A stretch of 52,315 nt of DNA, taken from contig JAUSCZ010000035.1 in assembly GCA_030674475.1 (NCBI GenBank), forward strand, positions 138,682-190,996. Direction: 5' to 3'. This document shows, in pieces, positions 29,460 through 38,064 of this stretch. Position 1 is the first letter of the stretch. Each line of letters opens with the position of its first letter. Both the position numbers and the translations under genes were made by a program. The notes under the pieces were generated by a model that saw only the letters and a program-made list of their open reading frames with translations, ran no database searches and was not told where the DNA came from. The stretch is from Candidatus Omnitrophota bacterium. GTDB lineage: Bacteria; Omnitrophota; Gorgyraeia; Gygaellales; UBA12090.

Positions 29460-29953
29460 TCTTTTGTTTCAACAGCCTTTTGGATATTTACGGCTTCATC
29501 GACCTTTATTAACTGCCTAAGCCCCTCGACCGTAGCTTTCACCACATTTATAGGATTATTGGACTTAAGGGATTTAGCCAGGATATCTCTTATGCCCACA
29601 GCCTCACAGACCGCCCTGACTGAACCAGCGGCAATAACTCCGGTCCCTTCGGAGGCGGGTTTCAACAAAACCTTGGCCGCTCCATAATGTCCCATCACTT
29701 CATGGGGAATACTCGTGCCTTTGAGATTAATCTTAAAGAGGTTCTTCTTGGCGTGATACAGGCCTTTACGTATGGCATCGGCCACCTCATTAGCCTTACC
29801 TAAGGCATAGCCTACGCGCCCCTTAACCGGATCACCCAGCACTATCAGGGCGCTAAAAGACATTTTCTTGCCTCCCTTGGTAACCTTGGTGATACGGTTA
29901 ATGCTGATAACCTTTTCCACAAACTCCGAAGCTTCTTTTCTTTTGTAATCCAT
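29438..29953 (-). CDS. rpsE: 30S ribosomal protein S5
   Basis: The 171-residue S5 of the decoding side has the double-stranded RNA-binding N-domain ([33 protein letters not shown]) and the S5 C-domain ([46 protein letters not shown]). Its final residues VIVDS are encoded by the heptad array GATAGTTGATAG, so the spacer element has shaped the C-terminus. It lies 2 bp after rplR. Confidence 0.96.
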   Translation of the reverse strand: MDYKRKEASEFVEKVISINRITKVTKGGKKMSFSALIVLGDPVKGRVGYALGKANEVADAIRKGLYHAKKNLFKINLKGTSIPHEVMGHYGAAKVLLKPASEGTGVIAAGSVRAVCEAVGIRDILAKSLKSNNPINVVKATVEGLRQLIKVDEAVNIQKAVETKEQVIVDS

Positions 29954-29955
29954 GC

Positions 29956-30318
29956 TTAAAAAACTAACCCTCCTTTACGCAAAGCCTCGGCAATGGCTTT
30001 GACTCTTCCATGATAGGCATAACCGCATCTGTCAAAGATAATCTCTTGGATGCCTTTTTTTACCGCTAAGGCGGCAAAGGCTTCACCTAATGCTTGCGCC
30101 GCCTTAATATTGCCTCCGAAAGATTTTTTTTCCTTCACCTCTTTAGCCAACGTGGATAAAGATAAAATAGTAACGGACTTAACGTCATCCACAAGCTGAG
30201 CCTGCATATTCTTTAGACTGCGATGCACGCAAAGCCGAGGGCGATCTGATACTCCGCGCAGTTTCTTCCTTATTCTTTTATGGCGGGCTGTTCTTTTTGT
30301 TTCTTTAGTCTTTGGCAT
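29956..30318 (-). CDS. rplR: 50S ribosomal protein L18
   Basis: The 120-residue L18 binds 5S rRNA. It has the basic N-terminus [37 protein letters not shown] and the closing [26 protein letters not shown]. Position between rplF and rpsE is standard. Family blocks are intact and length is normal. Confidence 0.96.
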   Translation of the reverse strand: MPKTKETKRTARHKRIRKKLRGVSDRPRLCVHRSLKNMQAQLVDDVKSVTILSLSTLAKEVKEKKSFGGNIKAAQALGEAFAALAVKKGIQEIIFDRCGYAYHGRVKAIAEALRKGGLVF

Positions 30319-30359
30319 TTTCTTTCTACGCTAATTTAATAATTCGCGTTAATTCGTGT

Positions 30360-30899
30360 TTATTTCGTTGTGGATTTTCCGACCTTTCTACGCACTATCT
30401 CACCCTGATAGCGGATACCTTTTCCTTTATAAGGCTCGGGAGGATATACCCTGCGTATCTGAGCTGCCGTCTCGCCAACCCTCTGCTTATCAATACCTCT
30501 GACAACAATCTGGGTTGGTTTTGGCGTCTCAATCTTAATATCCGCGGGGATGGGAAAACTAACCGGATGAGAGAAACCCATGATTAAAGTCAAAATATTA
30601 CCCACGCTCGCCGCGCGAAAACCCACGCCTTGAATTTCCAATTCTTTGGTATAACCGGCGGATACGCCGGTAACCATATTGGCGATAATACTGCGCGTCA
30701 GGCCATGTAAAGATTTATCTTCAATGCTGTTTGAAGGAGATTTTATCAGGACCTGGCCGTCTTTGACTTCACAGCTTATCCTTCCGGGAAGCTTAAATTT
30801 AAGCTTTCCCTTCTGGGCCTCCACAGAAACCTCACCGTCAACTACGGTAACCTTAACCCCTGGTACTGCTGTTATTATTTTTTTTCCAATCCGTGACAT
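30360..30899 (-). CDS. rplF: 50S ribosomal protein L6
   Basis: The 179-residue L6 has two repeated folds. It begins MSRIGKKIITAVPGVKVTV, with the central TRSIIANMVTGVSAGYTKELEIQGVGFRA and the C-terminal signature PEPYKGKGIRYQGEIVRRKVGK. It lies near the factor-binding site of the 50S subunit. It starts 9 bp after rpsH. Confidence 0.97.
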   Translation of the reverse strand: MSRIGKKIITAVPGVKVTVVDGEVSVEAQKGKLKFKLPGRISCEVKDGQVLIKSPSNSIEDKSLHGLTRSIIANMVTGVSAGYTKELEIQGVGFRAASVGNILTLIMGFSHPVSFPIPADIKIETPKPTQIVVRGIDKQRVGETAAQIRRVYPPEPYKGKGIRYQGEIVRRKVGKSTTK

Positions 30900-30908
30900 A
30901 ATTTACCC

Positions 30909-31310
30909 TTACCATACATAACAAATAACTTCTCCGCCTAATTTTTGCTTTCTGGCCTCTTTATCAATCATTAAACCGCGGGATGTGGAAATTATCGCCC
31001 GGCCAAACCCTCTTAACACAAAAGGTATTTTGGAGGCATTAGCGTAAACCCTTAAACCCGGGCGGGAAACCCTCTTTAAACCTTTCACCAGCGGTTTCTT
31101 ATCAGAGTTATACTTTAAATACACTTTGATTTTTTTAGCCGCGCTCAGTGCCGCCTGCTCTTTAAAATTTTCAATATATCCCTCGGCCTTTAATATCTCT
31201 AAAATAGCCCTGTTTATCTTGGATGCCGTAGCTATCGTGGAATCTTTACGCGCCATTACCGCGTTGCGAATCACGGTCAACATATCTGCTATTGGATCTG
31301 TACTTGCCAT
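30909..31310 (-). CDS. rpsH: 30S ribosomal protein S8
   Basis: The 133-residue S8 binds helix 21 of 16S rRNA and often represses the spc operon. It has DPIADMLTVIRNAVMARKDS at the N-terminus and RPGLRVYANASKIPFVLRGFGRAIISTSRGLMID near the C-terminus, ending GGEVICYVW. Family blocks are complete. The spacer before it contains GAGGTAAAATG and a truncated CTGCCGG element. Confidence 0.97.
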   Translation of the reverse strand: MASTDPIADMLTVIRNAVMARKDSTIATASKINRAILEILKAEGYIENFKEQAALSAAKKIKVYLKYNSDKKPLVKGLKRVSRPGLRVYANASKIPFVLRGFGRAIISTSRGLMIDKEARKQKLGGEVICYVW

Positions 31311-31352
31311 TTTACCTCGCTTCTTGCCTGCCGGGGTGAATGATTAACCGGT

Positions 31353-31538
31353 TCACCAACTTGCTTTCTTTACCCCCGGAATCAACCCCTTCCAAACCAT
31401 TTCCCTAAAACATATCCTGCACAACTGAAATCTTTGAAGATAGCCGCCTGAACGGCCGCAGACATAACAACGGTTGTATTTACGGGTTGAGAATTTTGCC
31501 GGCCGCTTCCATCTTGCTATTTGTGATTGTTTTGCCAT
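31353..31538 (-). CDS. rpsN: 30S ribosomal protein S14, zinc (type Z) form
   Basis: The 61-residue S14 carries Cys24, Cys27, Cys40 and Cys43 ([20 protein letters not shown]), the zinc-ribbon of the short S14 type, followed by [18 protein letters not shown]. Its place between rplE and rpsH is normal. Upstream is one of the full-size CCAG/CTGG heptad arrays joined to the ribosome-site module. Confidence 0.97.
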   Translation of the reverse strand: MAKQSQIARWKRPAKFSTRKYNRCYVCGRSGGYLQRFQLCRICFREMVWKGLIPGVKKASW

Positions 31539-31629
31539 TTACCCTCGCTTCGTTCGGGAGTAACCAGAGGCCAGTTGCCAGAGACCAGATTTTTTCTGGT
31601 TACTGGTTACCGGTTACTGGTTACTTTTA
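31539..31629. repeat. Ribosome-site module plus heptad array CCAG x4 / CTGG x4 (rplE-rpsN spacer)
   Basis: CCAG starts at 31564, 31571, 31578 and 31585; CTGG at 31596, 31603, 31610 (as CCGG) and 31617. The loop is ATTTTTT. Towards rpsN the minus strand reads CTCCCGAACGAAGCGAGGG and then TAAATG. The spacer has essentially no other sequence. Confidence 0.88.
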
Positions 31630-32178
31630 TTATGTCTTAGCCTGAAAAGGCATACCGAATAATTTCAATAACTCGTATGCCTCTTTATTATTCCGAGCGC
31701 TGGTTACTATAGTAATATCCATACCCTGAACCCGGGGAAGCCTATCTATATCTATCTCCGGAAATACGCTTTGATCTTTTAATCCCATGCTATAATTGCC
31801 CTGCTGGTCAAAAGAATTTGCCGGAATGCCTCTAAAATCTCTGATTCGAGGCAAGGTAGCGTTAATTAACCTATCCAGAAATTCATACATCATCCTGTTT
31901 CTTAAAGTTACCTTGCAGCCGACAGGCACACCCTCTCTGGTCTTAAAATTAGCAATCGCGGCCTTGGCAACGCGCCTAATAGGCTTTTGCCCGGTAATCA
32001 TAGCCAGCTCCTCCTGGGCCTTATCCAGGATTTTAACATCAGCAATCGCCTCCCCCACGCCCATATTAACTACCACTTTTTTGATCGCCGGAACCTGCAT
32101 CGGGCTTTTATATCCGAATTTCTCCCGCATCTGGGGCACGATTTCTTTACGGTATTTTTCTAATAAATTAGGTATCAT
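31630..32178 (-). CDS. rplE: 50S ribosomal protein L5
   Basis: The 182-residue L5 binds 5S rRNA and contacts P-site tRNA. Motifs include VPAIKKVVVNMGVGEAIAD, QKPIRRVAKAAIANFKTREG, RDFRGIPANSFDQQGNYSMGLKDQSVFPEID and the final MPF. It overlaps the rplX stop by 4 bp (ATGA), showing translational coupling. Confidence 0.97.
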   Translation of the reverse strand: MIPNLLEKYRKEIVPQMREKFGYKSPMQVPAIKKVVVNMGVGEAIADVKILDKAQEELAMITGQKPIRRVAKAAIANFKTREGVPVGCKVTLRNRMMYEFLDRLINATLPRIRDFRGIPANSFDQQGNYSMGLKDQSVFPEIDIDRLPRVQGMDITIVTSARNNKEAYELLKLFGMPFQAKT

Positions 32179-32486
32179 ATATTTTGTTTACACCTTTTAC
32201 AAATTCTCGATTTAGTAGTATCCTTATTTATATTAACACCTATTCTCACCGGGCGGTTGCAATTTTTACAAAAAGGCATAACATTGGAAACAGAAACCGG
32301 CCTCTCGATCTGGATAATCCCACCCTTCTGGTTCTCCTGAGTCCTGCGCACATGCTTCTTCGCCAGGTTTATTCCTTCAACTAAAACCCGGCACTCCTGG
32401 GTAAAAACGCGGATAATCTTACCTGTCTTACCCTTGTCTTTCCCGGAAGTTACCATCACAATGTCGTTCTTTTTTATTCTTAACAT
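32175..32486 (-). CDS. rplX: 50S ribosomal protein L24
   Basis: The 103-residue L24 is an assembly initiator of the 50S subunit. It has the KOW motif (KNDIVMVTSGKDKGKTGKII), the loop EGINLAKKHVRRTQENQKGGI and, near the end, a CxxC..CxxC set (CKNCNRPVRIG....CKRC) typical of zinc-bearing L24 forms. It follows rplN across a spacer wholly made of the ribosome-site module and a CCAG/CTGG array. Confidence 0.96.
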   Translation of the reverse strand: MLRIKKNDIVMVTSGKDKGKTGKIIRVFTQECRVLVEGINLAKKHVRRTQENQKGGIIQIERPVSVSNVMPFCKNCNRPVRIGVNINKDTTKSRICKRCKQNI

Positions 32487-32579
32487 CTACCCTCACTCCG
32501 TTCGGGAGAAACCAGAGGCCAGTTGCCAGAGGCCAGATTTTACTGGTTACTGGTTACTGGTTACTGGTTACTGGTTACT
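32487..32579. repeat. Ribosome-site module plus heptad array CCAG x4 / CTGG x5 (rplN-rplX spacer)
   Basis: CCAG starts at 32512, 32519, 32526 and 32533; CTGG at 32543, 32550, 32557, 32564 and 32571, an exact 7-nt grid on each side. The right arm (CTGGTTA repeated) is nearly perfect. Towards rplX the minus strand reads CTCCCGAACGGAGTGAGGG, then TAG and ATG. Confidence 0.9.
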
Positions 32580-32948
32580 TTAAATGACTTCGGGGGCTAA
32601 AGAAACAATCTTCATAAAATTTCTATCCCGCAATTCCCTGGCTACCGGTCCGAAAACGCGGGTGCCTCTGGGATTACCTTGAACATCCACAATCACCGCG
32701 GCATTGCGGTCAAACCTTAAATAAGAACCATCCGGACGCTTTATCGCTTTGACGGTTCTGACAATAACCGCCTTGGCCTTTTCACCTTTTTTTACGGCGG
32801 CATTCGGCGCGGATTCTTTAATATTGACCGTAATCACATCGGCAATATTGGCAAAGCGGCAATTCTTCCTACCGGTCACGCCTATCATTGATGCCTTTTT
32901 AGCGCCGGTATTATCCGCGACATCCAAAATTGTCTTCATGTATATCAT
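32580..32948 (-). CDS. rplN: 50S ribosomal protein L14
   Basis: The 122-residue L14 lies on the 30S-facing side of the large subunit. The start [24 protein letters not shown] is typical apart from the extra Met4, and [30 protein letters not shown] and [28 protein letters not shown] are intact. Its ATG overlaps the rpsQ stop by 4 bp. Confidence 0.97.
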   Translation of the reverse strand: MIYMKTILDVADNTGAKKASMIGVTGRKNCRFANIADVITVNIKESAPNAAVKKGEKAKAVIVRTVKAIKRPDGSYLRFDRNAAVIVDVQGNPRGTRVFGPVARELRDRNFMKIVSLAPEVI

Positions 32949-33202
32949 AGCTTCGCCTTTTCAATTATCTCAACCAATCGCCAGCGTTTTTCTTTAGACA
33001 GCGGACGGCTTTCGATAATCCTTACCTTGTCGCCGATTTTAGCGCTGTTATTCTCGTCGTGGGCCTTGAGCTTCGCGTATCTTTTAATAATTTTTTTATA
33101 CAGCGGATGCTTGGTCGTTCTTTCAGTTTTAACCACAATAGTCTTTTTCATTTTATCACTGACTACCGTTCCCACTCTTATCTTTCTTCTGTTTTCAGCC
33201 AT
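32945..33202 (-). CDS. rpsQ: 30S ribosomal protein S17
   Basis: The 85-residue OB-fold S17 has [33 protein letters not shown] and the [26 protein letters not shown] block. It binds 16S rRNA early in assembly. It follows rpmC and is coupled to rplN. Confidence 0.97.
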   Translation of the reverse strand: MAENRRKIRVGTVVSDKMKKTIVVKTERTTKHPLYKKIIKRYAKLKAHDENNSAKIGDKVRIIESRPLSKEKRWRLVEIIEKAKL

Positions 33203-33235
33203 GTCTTTTTGAGTTATAAGTTAAATTACAATTTC

Positions 33236-33427
33236 TTACGATTTACGAATCTGTCTTATCGCGGTCTTTATCCTGGCAACATCTTTCTTGATTAAAGAAA
33301 AGTTATGCGGTTTTTCCACCCTCCCGCTATAACGTTGGTAGTTTAATTTATAAAGCTCTTCCTTCAAGGCTTTTTCTTTTTCTATTAATTCCTGCTGGCC
33401 TAAGCTTGATAAATCTTTATATTTCAT
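33236..33427 (-). CDS. rpmC: 50S ribosomal protein L29
   Basis: The 63-residue two-helix L29 sits at the tunnel exit near the SRP and trigger-factor site. It reads MKYKDLSSLGQQELIEKEKALKEEL and ends with VARIKTAIRQIRKS, the family end pattern. It begins directly after the rplP stop. Confidence 0.95.
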   Translation of the reverse strand: MKYKDLSSLGQQELIEKEKALKEELYKLNYQRYSGRVEKPHNFSLIKKDVARIKTAIRQIRKS

Positions 33428-33841
33428 CTAATGGGCCCTTTTAATAAGTTTTACCGGAAACGGCAATTTATAGGCGCACATCCTGAAAGCTTCATGGGCA
33501 ATAGCCTCAGGCACCCCGCCTAACTCAACCAGGATTCTGCCTCTTTTAACTACCGCCACCCAATGATCGAGATCGCCTTTGCCTTTTCCCTGACGGGTTT
33601 CCGCCGGTTTCTTGGTAACTGATTTATGCGGGAAAACCCTCAGCCACATCTTGCCGCCGCCATGCAGCCTCCTGGCTAAAACTACGCGAATAGCCTCAAG
33701 CTGATTATTTTTCAACCAGCCGTTCCCCAGGGCCTTTAAACCAAACTCACCAAAATTAAGTTCTGACCCCCGGGTAGATACGCCATCCCGAGCGCCTCTT
33801 TGAGTCTTGCGGAATTTTACTCTCTTAGGCATTAACAGCAT
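33428..33841 (-). CDS. rplP: 50S ribosomal protein L16
   Basis: The 137-residue L16 helps form the A site of the large subunit. It has KRVKFRKTQRGARDG, the basic loop IRVVLARRLHGGGKMWLRVFPHKSVTKKPAETRQGKGKGD and AIAHEAFRMCAYKLPF. ATG 33841 has GAGGTGG six nt upstream and is preferred over ATG 33832. It overlaps rpsC by 17 bp. Confidence 0.96.
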   Translation of the reverse strand: MLLMPKRVKFRKTQRGARDGVSTRGSELNFGEFGLKALGNGWLKNNQLEAIRVVLARRLHGGGKMWLRVFPHKSVTKKPAETRQGKGKGDLDHWVAVVKRGRILVELGGVPEAIAHEAFRMCAYKLPFPVKLIKRAH

Positions 33842-34535
33842 TTTTAACCACCTCGGTATCTCGTTTTAATTCTTCTGTTTTAGGAATAATCGGCTTAACT
33901 TTGGAAGGAATAAATACCTCTCCCTTATATATCCAAACCTTAACTCCGATAAGCCCGTAAGTTGTAAGAGACTCGCTAAATCCATAATCAATCTCTGCCC
34001 TTAAAGTGGAAAGCGGCAATTTACCCTGCCTATACCCCTCGGTTCTGGCAATCTCTGCTCCTCCGAGCCGGCCTGAAGCTGAAATCTTAATACCCTTTGC
34101 CCCCGCTCCCAGGGCCTGCTCAATCGCCCTCTTCATCGCCCGGCGAAACGCGATTCTTTTCTCAAGCTGGAGAGCTACATTCTCAGAAACCAGCTGAGCG
34201 TCAATAGCGGGATTTTTTACTTCAATTATATCAATGGCTATTTCCTGTTTAATCAAAGCTAATAAATCCTGGCGCAGCCTTTCAATGTCCTGCCCATGCC
34301 TGCCGATAATTAATCCCGGCCGCGCGGAATGTATCTTTACCTTAAGTTTATCTGAAAGCCTTTCAATTATAATTTTGGAAATAGAGGCCTGCTTAAAACG
34401 CTTCTTTATAAGTTTACGGATTTCATAATCCTGCTGGATAAATTTAGGATAATCCCGCTTCTTAGCAAACCAAATACTACGCCAATTTTCAATATAACCT
34501 ATTCTTAATAATAACGGACTTACTTTATGTCCCAC
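33825..34535 (-). CDS. rpsC: 30S ribosomal protein S3
   Basis: The 236-residue S3 of the 30S head belongs to the mRNA entry helicase region. It has the KH domain (ARPGLIIGRHGQDIERLRQDLLAL) and the C-domain (MKRAIEQALGAGAKGIKISASGRLGGAEIARTE; GVKVWIYKGEV). N-terminal GHKVSPLLLRIGYIENWRSIWF is normal. A spacer with two palindromes separates it from rplV. Confidence 0.97.
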   Translation of the reverse strand: MGHKVSPLLLRIGYIENWRSIWFAKKRDYPKFIQQDYEIRKLIKKRFKQASISKIIIERLSDKLKVKIHSARPGLIIGRHGQDIERLRQDLLALIKQEIAIDIIEVKNPAIDAQLVSENVALQLEKRIAFRRAMKRAIEQALGAGAKGIKISASGRLGGAEIARTEGYRQGKLPLSTLRAEIDYGFSESLTTYGLIGVKVWIYKGEVFIPSKVKPIIPKTEELKRDTEVVKNAVNA

Positions 34536-34556
34536 TTTATCCTCACCTTCCTGTGG

Positions 34557-34604
34557 GGGTCAGCGTCCGCTGACCCTTCGATATCGTTGCCTTACGGCAA
34601 CCGC
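34557..34604. repeat. Palindromes in the rplV-rpsC spacer
   Basis: GGGTCAGCGTCCGCTGACCC (34557-34576) is the same palindrome found at 7069-7086. Next to it CGTTGCC-TTAC-GGCAACCG forms a second hairpin (about 34584-34602). Neither has a U-run on the minus strand. Confidence 0.75.
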
Positions 34605-34607
34605 TGC

Positions 34608-34943
34608 TTACTTAGCTTTAAGGTCTAACTCTATATTAATATGGCTGGTGCGCTTGAGTATCTTTGATGCCCGGCCAAAAGCCGCCGCCTTAAATCTCTT
34701 CCACATCGGACCCGCGTCAGCGTTAATTTTAGAGATATACAGCTGTTCCGGAGAAAAACCCTTAACCTTGGCGTTAGCCGCCGCTGATTTTAAAACCTTT
34801 TGAATGTATCCCTTGGCGCGTTTACCAATGTTAAGCAAAATTCCTTCGGCCTCTATCACGCTCTTTCCCCGCACGCAATCCATTACCTCTCTGAGGCGGC
34901 TGGGCGATATCCTTATAAATTTAGCGCTTGCTTTTACTAACAT
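34608..34943 (-). CDS. rplV: 50S ribosomal protein L22
   Basis: The 111-residue L22 has its beta-hairpin lining the exit tunnel. Motifs: SAKFIRISPSRLREVMDCVRGKS, the central ANAKVKGFSPEQLYISKINADAGPMWKRFKAAAFGRASKI and the end RTSHINIEL. It starts 1 bp after rpsS. Blocks and length are normal. Confidence 0.97.
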   Translation of the reverse strand: MLVKASAKFIRISPSRLREVMDCVRGKSVIEAEGILLNIGKRAKGYIQKVLKSAAANAKVKGFSPEQLYISKINADAGPMWKRFKAAAFGRASKILKRTSHINIELDLKAK

Positions 34944-34944
34944 T

Positions 34945-35232
34945 TTAGGTCTTTTCCGCGGCCTTTTTGGCCTTTACGCCGCCATGCTTCCTGAAAATTC
35001 TGCTGGGAGCAAACTCTCCTAATTTGTGTCCTACCATATTCTCCACGATAAATACCGGAATATGCCTTCTTCCGTCGTGCACAGCAATAGTTAAACCCAC
35101 AAAATCCGGGCTTATGGTAGAACGCCTGGACCAAGTCTTAATCGGCAGGCGCGAACCGCTGGACCTTATTTTCTCTACCTTCTTTAATAGCTTTAGGTCT
35201 ATATATGGACCTTTTTTTAATGATCTCGGCAT
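34945..35232 (-). CDS. rpsS: 30S ribosomal protein S19
   Basis: The 95-residue S19 of the 30S head has [69 protein letters not shown] and TFR-like RIFRKHGG. The preceding spacer contains GTGAGGG, a CCTGCC palindrome and a one-armed heptad array. Confidence 0.97.
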   Translation of the reverse strand: MPRSLKKGPYIDLKLLKKVEKIRSSGSRLPIKTWSRRSTISPDFVGLTIAVHDGRRHIPVFIVENMVGHKLGEFAPSRIFRKHGGVKAKKAAEKT

Positions 35233-35317
35233 ATTACCCTCACTTCCTGCCTGCCGGTAGGCAGGCGTTCAGGAGATTACAGATTACAGATAACGAATAA
35301 CGGATTACAATATGAAA
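35233..35317. repeat. Composite repeat between rplB and rpsS
   Basis: It contains the ribosome-site GTGAGGG, the palindrome CCTGCCTGCC/GGTAGGCAGG (35246-35265) and a single-armed series of ACAG/ACGA/ACGG/ACAA words at 7-nt steps (about 35279-35310). The matching right arm appears to be missing, so this may be a truncated array. Confidence 0.6.
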
Positions 35318-36151
35318 TTATTTTCTTTTTTTGGCGATAAATTTATTTGAATACTTGTTTTTATTACGGGTTTTGAAACCTTTTGTTGGTTTGCCCCAGG
35401 GAGTAACCGGATGAGGATTTCCTTGGCCGGATTTACCTTCACCGCCGCCATGCGGATGGTCAACCGGATTCATTGCCAAACCCCTGACAGTAGGCCGTAT
35501 TCCCAACCACCGGCTTCTGCCTGCCTTACCTATGACTAAAGACTCATGATCTATATTAGAAACCTGCCCGATAGTAGCCCGGCAGTCTAAATTAATAAAC
35601 CTTACCTCTCCGGAAGGAAGCCTCACCTGGGCCATATCGCCTTCTTTTGCCGTAATGTTGGCCAAGTTGCCAGCGCTTCTGACTATCTGGCCGCCTTTCC
35701 CTTTGGCAAGCTCCAGATTATGAATAGGAACCCCCAGAGGAATATGCCTTAAAGAAAGGCAATTACCCGGCTTTATTTCTATATCCGGTTTATAAGAACT
35801 TACAACCTTATCTCCAACCTTTGTTTCTAAGGGAGCGATACAATAACTTTTTCGGTGATCCGGATATTCAATTAACATTATTCTGCTTGAACGGTTAGGA
35901 TCATACTCGATAGTTAGAACCGTAGCGAATTCATCAAGCCGGCCGCGCTTGAAATCAATCAAACGATACATCCGCTTATGGCCGCCGCCGTGATGCCGAA
36001 CAGTTATCCTGCCGTAGACATTTCTTCCTCCGCTTTTCTTCAGCGGCCTTAACAACGGCTTATATGGCTCATCCGTGGTCAGTTCTTTAAAATCTGAAGT
36101 ATGCGTCCACCTTAAACTCGGTGTGGTCGGCTTATGTTTTTTTATACCCAT
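35318..36151 (-). CDS. rplB: 50S ribosomal protein L2
   Basis: The L2 protein, 277 residues from ATG 36151 ([14 protein letters not shown]), is needed for subunit joining and peptidyl transfer. It has [23 protein letters not shown], the OB- and SH3-like domains, and the C-terminal [20 protein letters not shown] with the conserved peptidyl-transferase His. The frame extends ten codons upstream to 36181, but those codons lie in a palindromic array and are not family sequence. Confidence 0.96.
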   Translation of the reverse strand: MGIKKHKPTTPSLRWTHTSDFKELTTDEPYKPLLRPLKKSGGRNVYGRITVRHHGGGHKRMYRLIDFKRGRLDEFATVLTIEYDPNRSSRIMLIEYPDHRKSYCIAPLETKVGDKVVSSYKPDIEIKPGNCLSLRHIPLGVPIHNLELAKGKGGQIVRSAGNLANITAKEGDMAQVRLPSGEVRFINLDCRATIGQVSNIDHESLVIGKAGRSRWLGIRPTVRGLAMNPVDHPHGGGEGKSGQGNPHPVTPWGKPTKGFKTRNKNKYSNKFIAKKRK

Positions 36152-36173
36152 TGCATTATAATGACAAAGGACA

Positions 36174-36253
36174 AAATTCAAATGACAAAAACCTTCGTTT
36201 CGGTATTGGTGCTTTGAAATTATTTTGAATTTTGCGCTTTGACATTTGAATTT
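36174..36253. repeat. Inverted array AAATTCAAATG/CATTTGAATTT in the rplW-rplB spacer
   Basis: AAATTCAAATGACAAA (36174-36189) and TTTGACATTTGAATTT (36238-36253) pair with one mismatch; an extra TTTTGAATTTT lies between them. It resembles the word arrays in other spacers but with a longer word, and it overlaps the last rplW codons and the alternative rplB start. Confidence 0.75.
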
Positions 36254-36254
36254 A

Positions 36255-36542
36255 TTAGGTGGTTTCTATTTTATTGCCTTCTTTTAAGGTAACTAACGCG
36301 GTCTTCTTATCCGGCTCGTATCCGGCCTCCCGGCGCACTACCCGCAACTTTCCAGGAGATATCAGCGTGTTAACTGAAGAAACCTTAACCTTGTAAATTT
36401 CCTCAACCGCTTTTCTTATTTGAACCTTATTCGCTCTTTTATCGACGAGGAATAAATATTTTCTCGCCGGTTCTAACTGAGTTGATTTCTCTGTGCGCAA
36501 CAAAGTTTTAATTATATCATACGAATTAGTATTTGTCATCAT
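36255..36542 (-). CDS. rplW: 50S ribosomal protein L23
   Basis: From ATG 36542 the product is 95 residues: [49 protein letters not shown] and [27 protein letters not shown]23 sits at the tunnel exit and docks trigger factor and SRP. The open frame continues 27 codons upstream into rplD, but those residues are basic, unlike L23, and overlap rplD, so the later start is chosen. Confidence 0.95.
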   Translation of the reverse strand: MMTNTNSYDIIKTLLRTEKSTQLEPARKYLFLVDKRANKVQIRKAVEEIYKVKVSSVNTLISPGKLRVVRREAGYEPDKKTALVTLKEGNKIETT

Positions 36543-36550
36543 TTTTTTAA

Positions 36551-37210
36551 TTATTTTTCTAACCGCTTGCTTAATAACCCTAAAGACTCTTTTGAGAAAA
36601 TAATCTTTCCGGCTCTTAGACAATCGAGCGCGTTCAGGCCTTCTGCTAAGGCCGACTCTACATCCGTCATATTCTTAATCGCGAGCTTCAGGTTATGATC
36701 GGCTCTCGGCAAAACCAAAAGGGTTTTTGCTTTTATATTAAGATTGTCCAATATATTTTTTATCTCTTTGGTTTTGGGCTTTGCTATTTCTAGTTTTTCC
36801 AAGACTAAGATATCGCCGTTTAGGCTTTTTTCATTCAAGACTGAACGCAAAGCGGCATTCTTAAGTTTTGCCGATAGAGTATAATGAAAATCTTTCGGGT
36901 GCGGACCAAAGACAACTCCTCCGTGCCGCCATAGGGGTGAGCGGATTGAGCCGGCCCTGGCCCGGCCTGTTCCCTTCTGTTTCCAGGGCTTTTTTCCGCC
37001 GCCTGAAACTTCACCGATTGTCTTAGTCGAGGCCAACCCGCATCTTTGATTGGCCAGATACATCGTGACGGCTTGCGATACTGCCGCGGACTTAAGCGGA
37101 CCATTAAAAATTGAAGGAAACTCTTCAATCTTTTTACCCTGCATATCATACACTACTAAGGTTTCTGATATGTCTTTTTTGTCTTTGGATTGTCCTTTTG
37201 ATTTTTGCAT
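36551..37210 (-). CDS. rplD: 50S ribosomal protein L4
   Basis: The 219-residue L4 has the extended tunnel loop QRCGLASTKTIGEVSGGGKKPWKQKGTGRARAGSIRSPLWRHGGVVFGPHPKD (family W-x-Q-K-G-T-G-R-A-R motif). An N-terminal charged stretch (MQKSKGQSKDKKDISETLVVYDM) extends it slightly. In enterobacteria L4 represses the S10 operon; no equivalent leader is recognised here. Confidence 0.96.
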   Translation of the reverse strand: MQKSKGQSKDKKDISETLVVYDMQGKKIEEFPSIFNGPLKSAAVSQAVTMYLANQRCGLASTKTIGEVSGGGKKPWKQKGTGRARAGSIRSPLWRHGGVVFGPHPKDFHYTLSAKLKNAALRSVLNEKSLNGDILVLEKLEIAKPKTKEIKNILDNLNIKAKTLLVLPRADHNLKLAIKNMTDVESALAEGLNALDCLRAGKIIFSKESLGLLSKRLEK

Positions 37211-37269
37211 TTTGATTTTTTATACCACACTACGTTGGCGGAGTGCGCCAATTTTTGTGGTGAGAGTTT

Positions 37270-37968
37270 TTATTTTTTAGCCGCGGCCTGCTTCTTGGCG
37301 TCTTTCTTTCCCGCCTCAGCCTTCTGTTCGGCAATTATAGGCTTAATTACCTGACGCTTATGTTTAGTGGTCTTACGGATGACCAAATAATTATTTTTAG
37401 GCCCCGGCACAGCTCCCTTTACTGCCAAGAGATTATTCACGCTGTCTACCTTTGCCACCTTAAGACCAAAAACAGTAACCTTATCATTCCCCATATGCCC
37501 CGGCATATGATGCCCTTTGAAGACCCTTCCCGGAGTAGTGCTGGAGCCGATTGAACCTACCCGGCGGTGACTGGTTGAGCCATGGGTCTTAGGCCCGCCT
37601 TGCCAATGCCAGCGCTTCATCCCGCCCTGAAAACCCTTACCGATGGAAACCCCAATAACATCTACTTTCTCACCAAAAGTAAACATGTCTACCTTCAGCT
37701 CTCCTCCTAAAGTATACTCTTGACCGGACAGCCTGGGAACTTCTTTCAACATCCTGCGCGGACTTACTCCCGCTTTTTTATAGATACCTAACACCGGCTT
37801 AGTTAAATATTTTTCTTTAACCTCATCAAAGCCTATCTGAATATTCCTATCCTTAATTGCCACAATCGGACATGGCCCGGCCTCAATTACCGTAACCGGA
37901 GTTAACTTTCCCGACTCATCGTAAATTTGAGTCATCCCTATTTTTTTACCAATAATATAATTAGACAT
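37270..37968 (-). CDS. rplC: 50S ribosomal protein L3
   Basis: From ATG 37968 (MSNYIIGKKIGMTQIYDESG) L3 is 232 residues with GFQGGMKRWHWQGGPKTHGSTSHRRVGSIG and VFKGHHMPGHMGNDKVTV. The C-terminal ~20 residues are an Ala/Lys tail. An upstream ATG at 38013 would add 15 Arg/Ile-rich residues encoded by a word array and is rejected. Confidence 0.96.
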   Translation of the reverse strand: MSNYIIGKKIGMTQIYDESGKLTPVTVIEAGPCPIVAIKDRNIQIGFDEVKEKYLTKPVLGIYKKAGVSPRRMLKEVPRLSGQEYTLGGELKVDMFTFGEKVDVIGVSIGKGFQGGMKRWHWQGGPKTHGSTSHRRVGSIGSSTTPGRVFKGHHMPGHMGNDKVTVFGLKVAKVDSVNNLLAVKGAVPGPKNNYLVIRKTTKHKRQVIKPIIAEQKAEAGKKDAKKQAAAKK

Positions 37969-37975
37969 TTTTCGG

Positions 37976-38053
37976 ACACGGATGCGCGCGGATATTCTTA
38001 CCCGGATTAGCACAGATATCCTACCCGTGCCTATCCGTTTTCTTTATCCGTGT
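37976..38053. repeat. Inverted word array (CGGAT/ATCCG) between rpsJ and rplC
   Basis: ACACGGAT (37976-37983) and ATCCGTGT (38046-38053) pair at the ends. Inside, CGGAT recurs twice more in the left half and ATCCG in the right half at looser 10-14 nt steps. Shorter versions of the same words occur at 41805-41833 between rpsG and fusA. Confidence 0.6.
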
Positions 38054-38064
38054 TTCTCCGCGTG

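Noticed and set aside
32541-32580. Tandem TACTGGT units looking like a small CRISPR or minisatellite
   Set aside because: Units are 7 nt with no spacers; they are one arm of an inverted array with CCAG units on the other side, and no cas genes are present.
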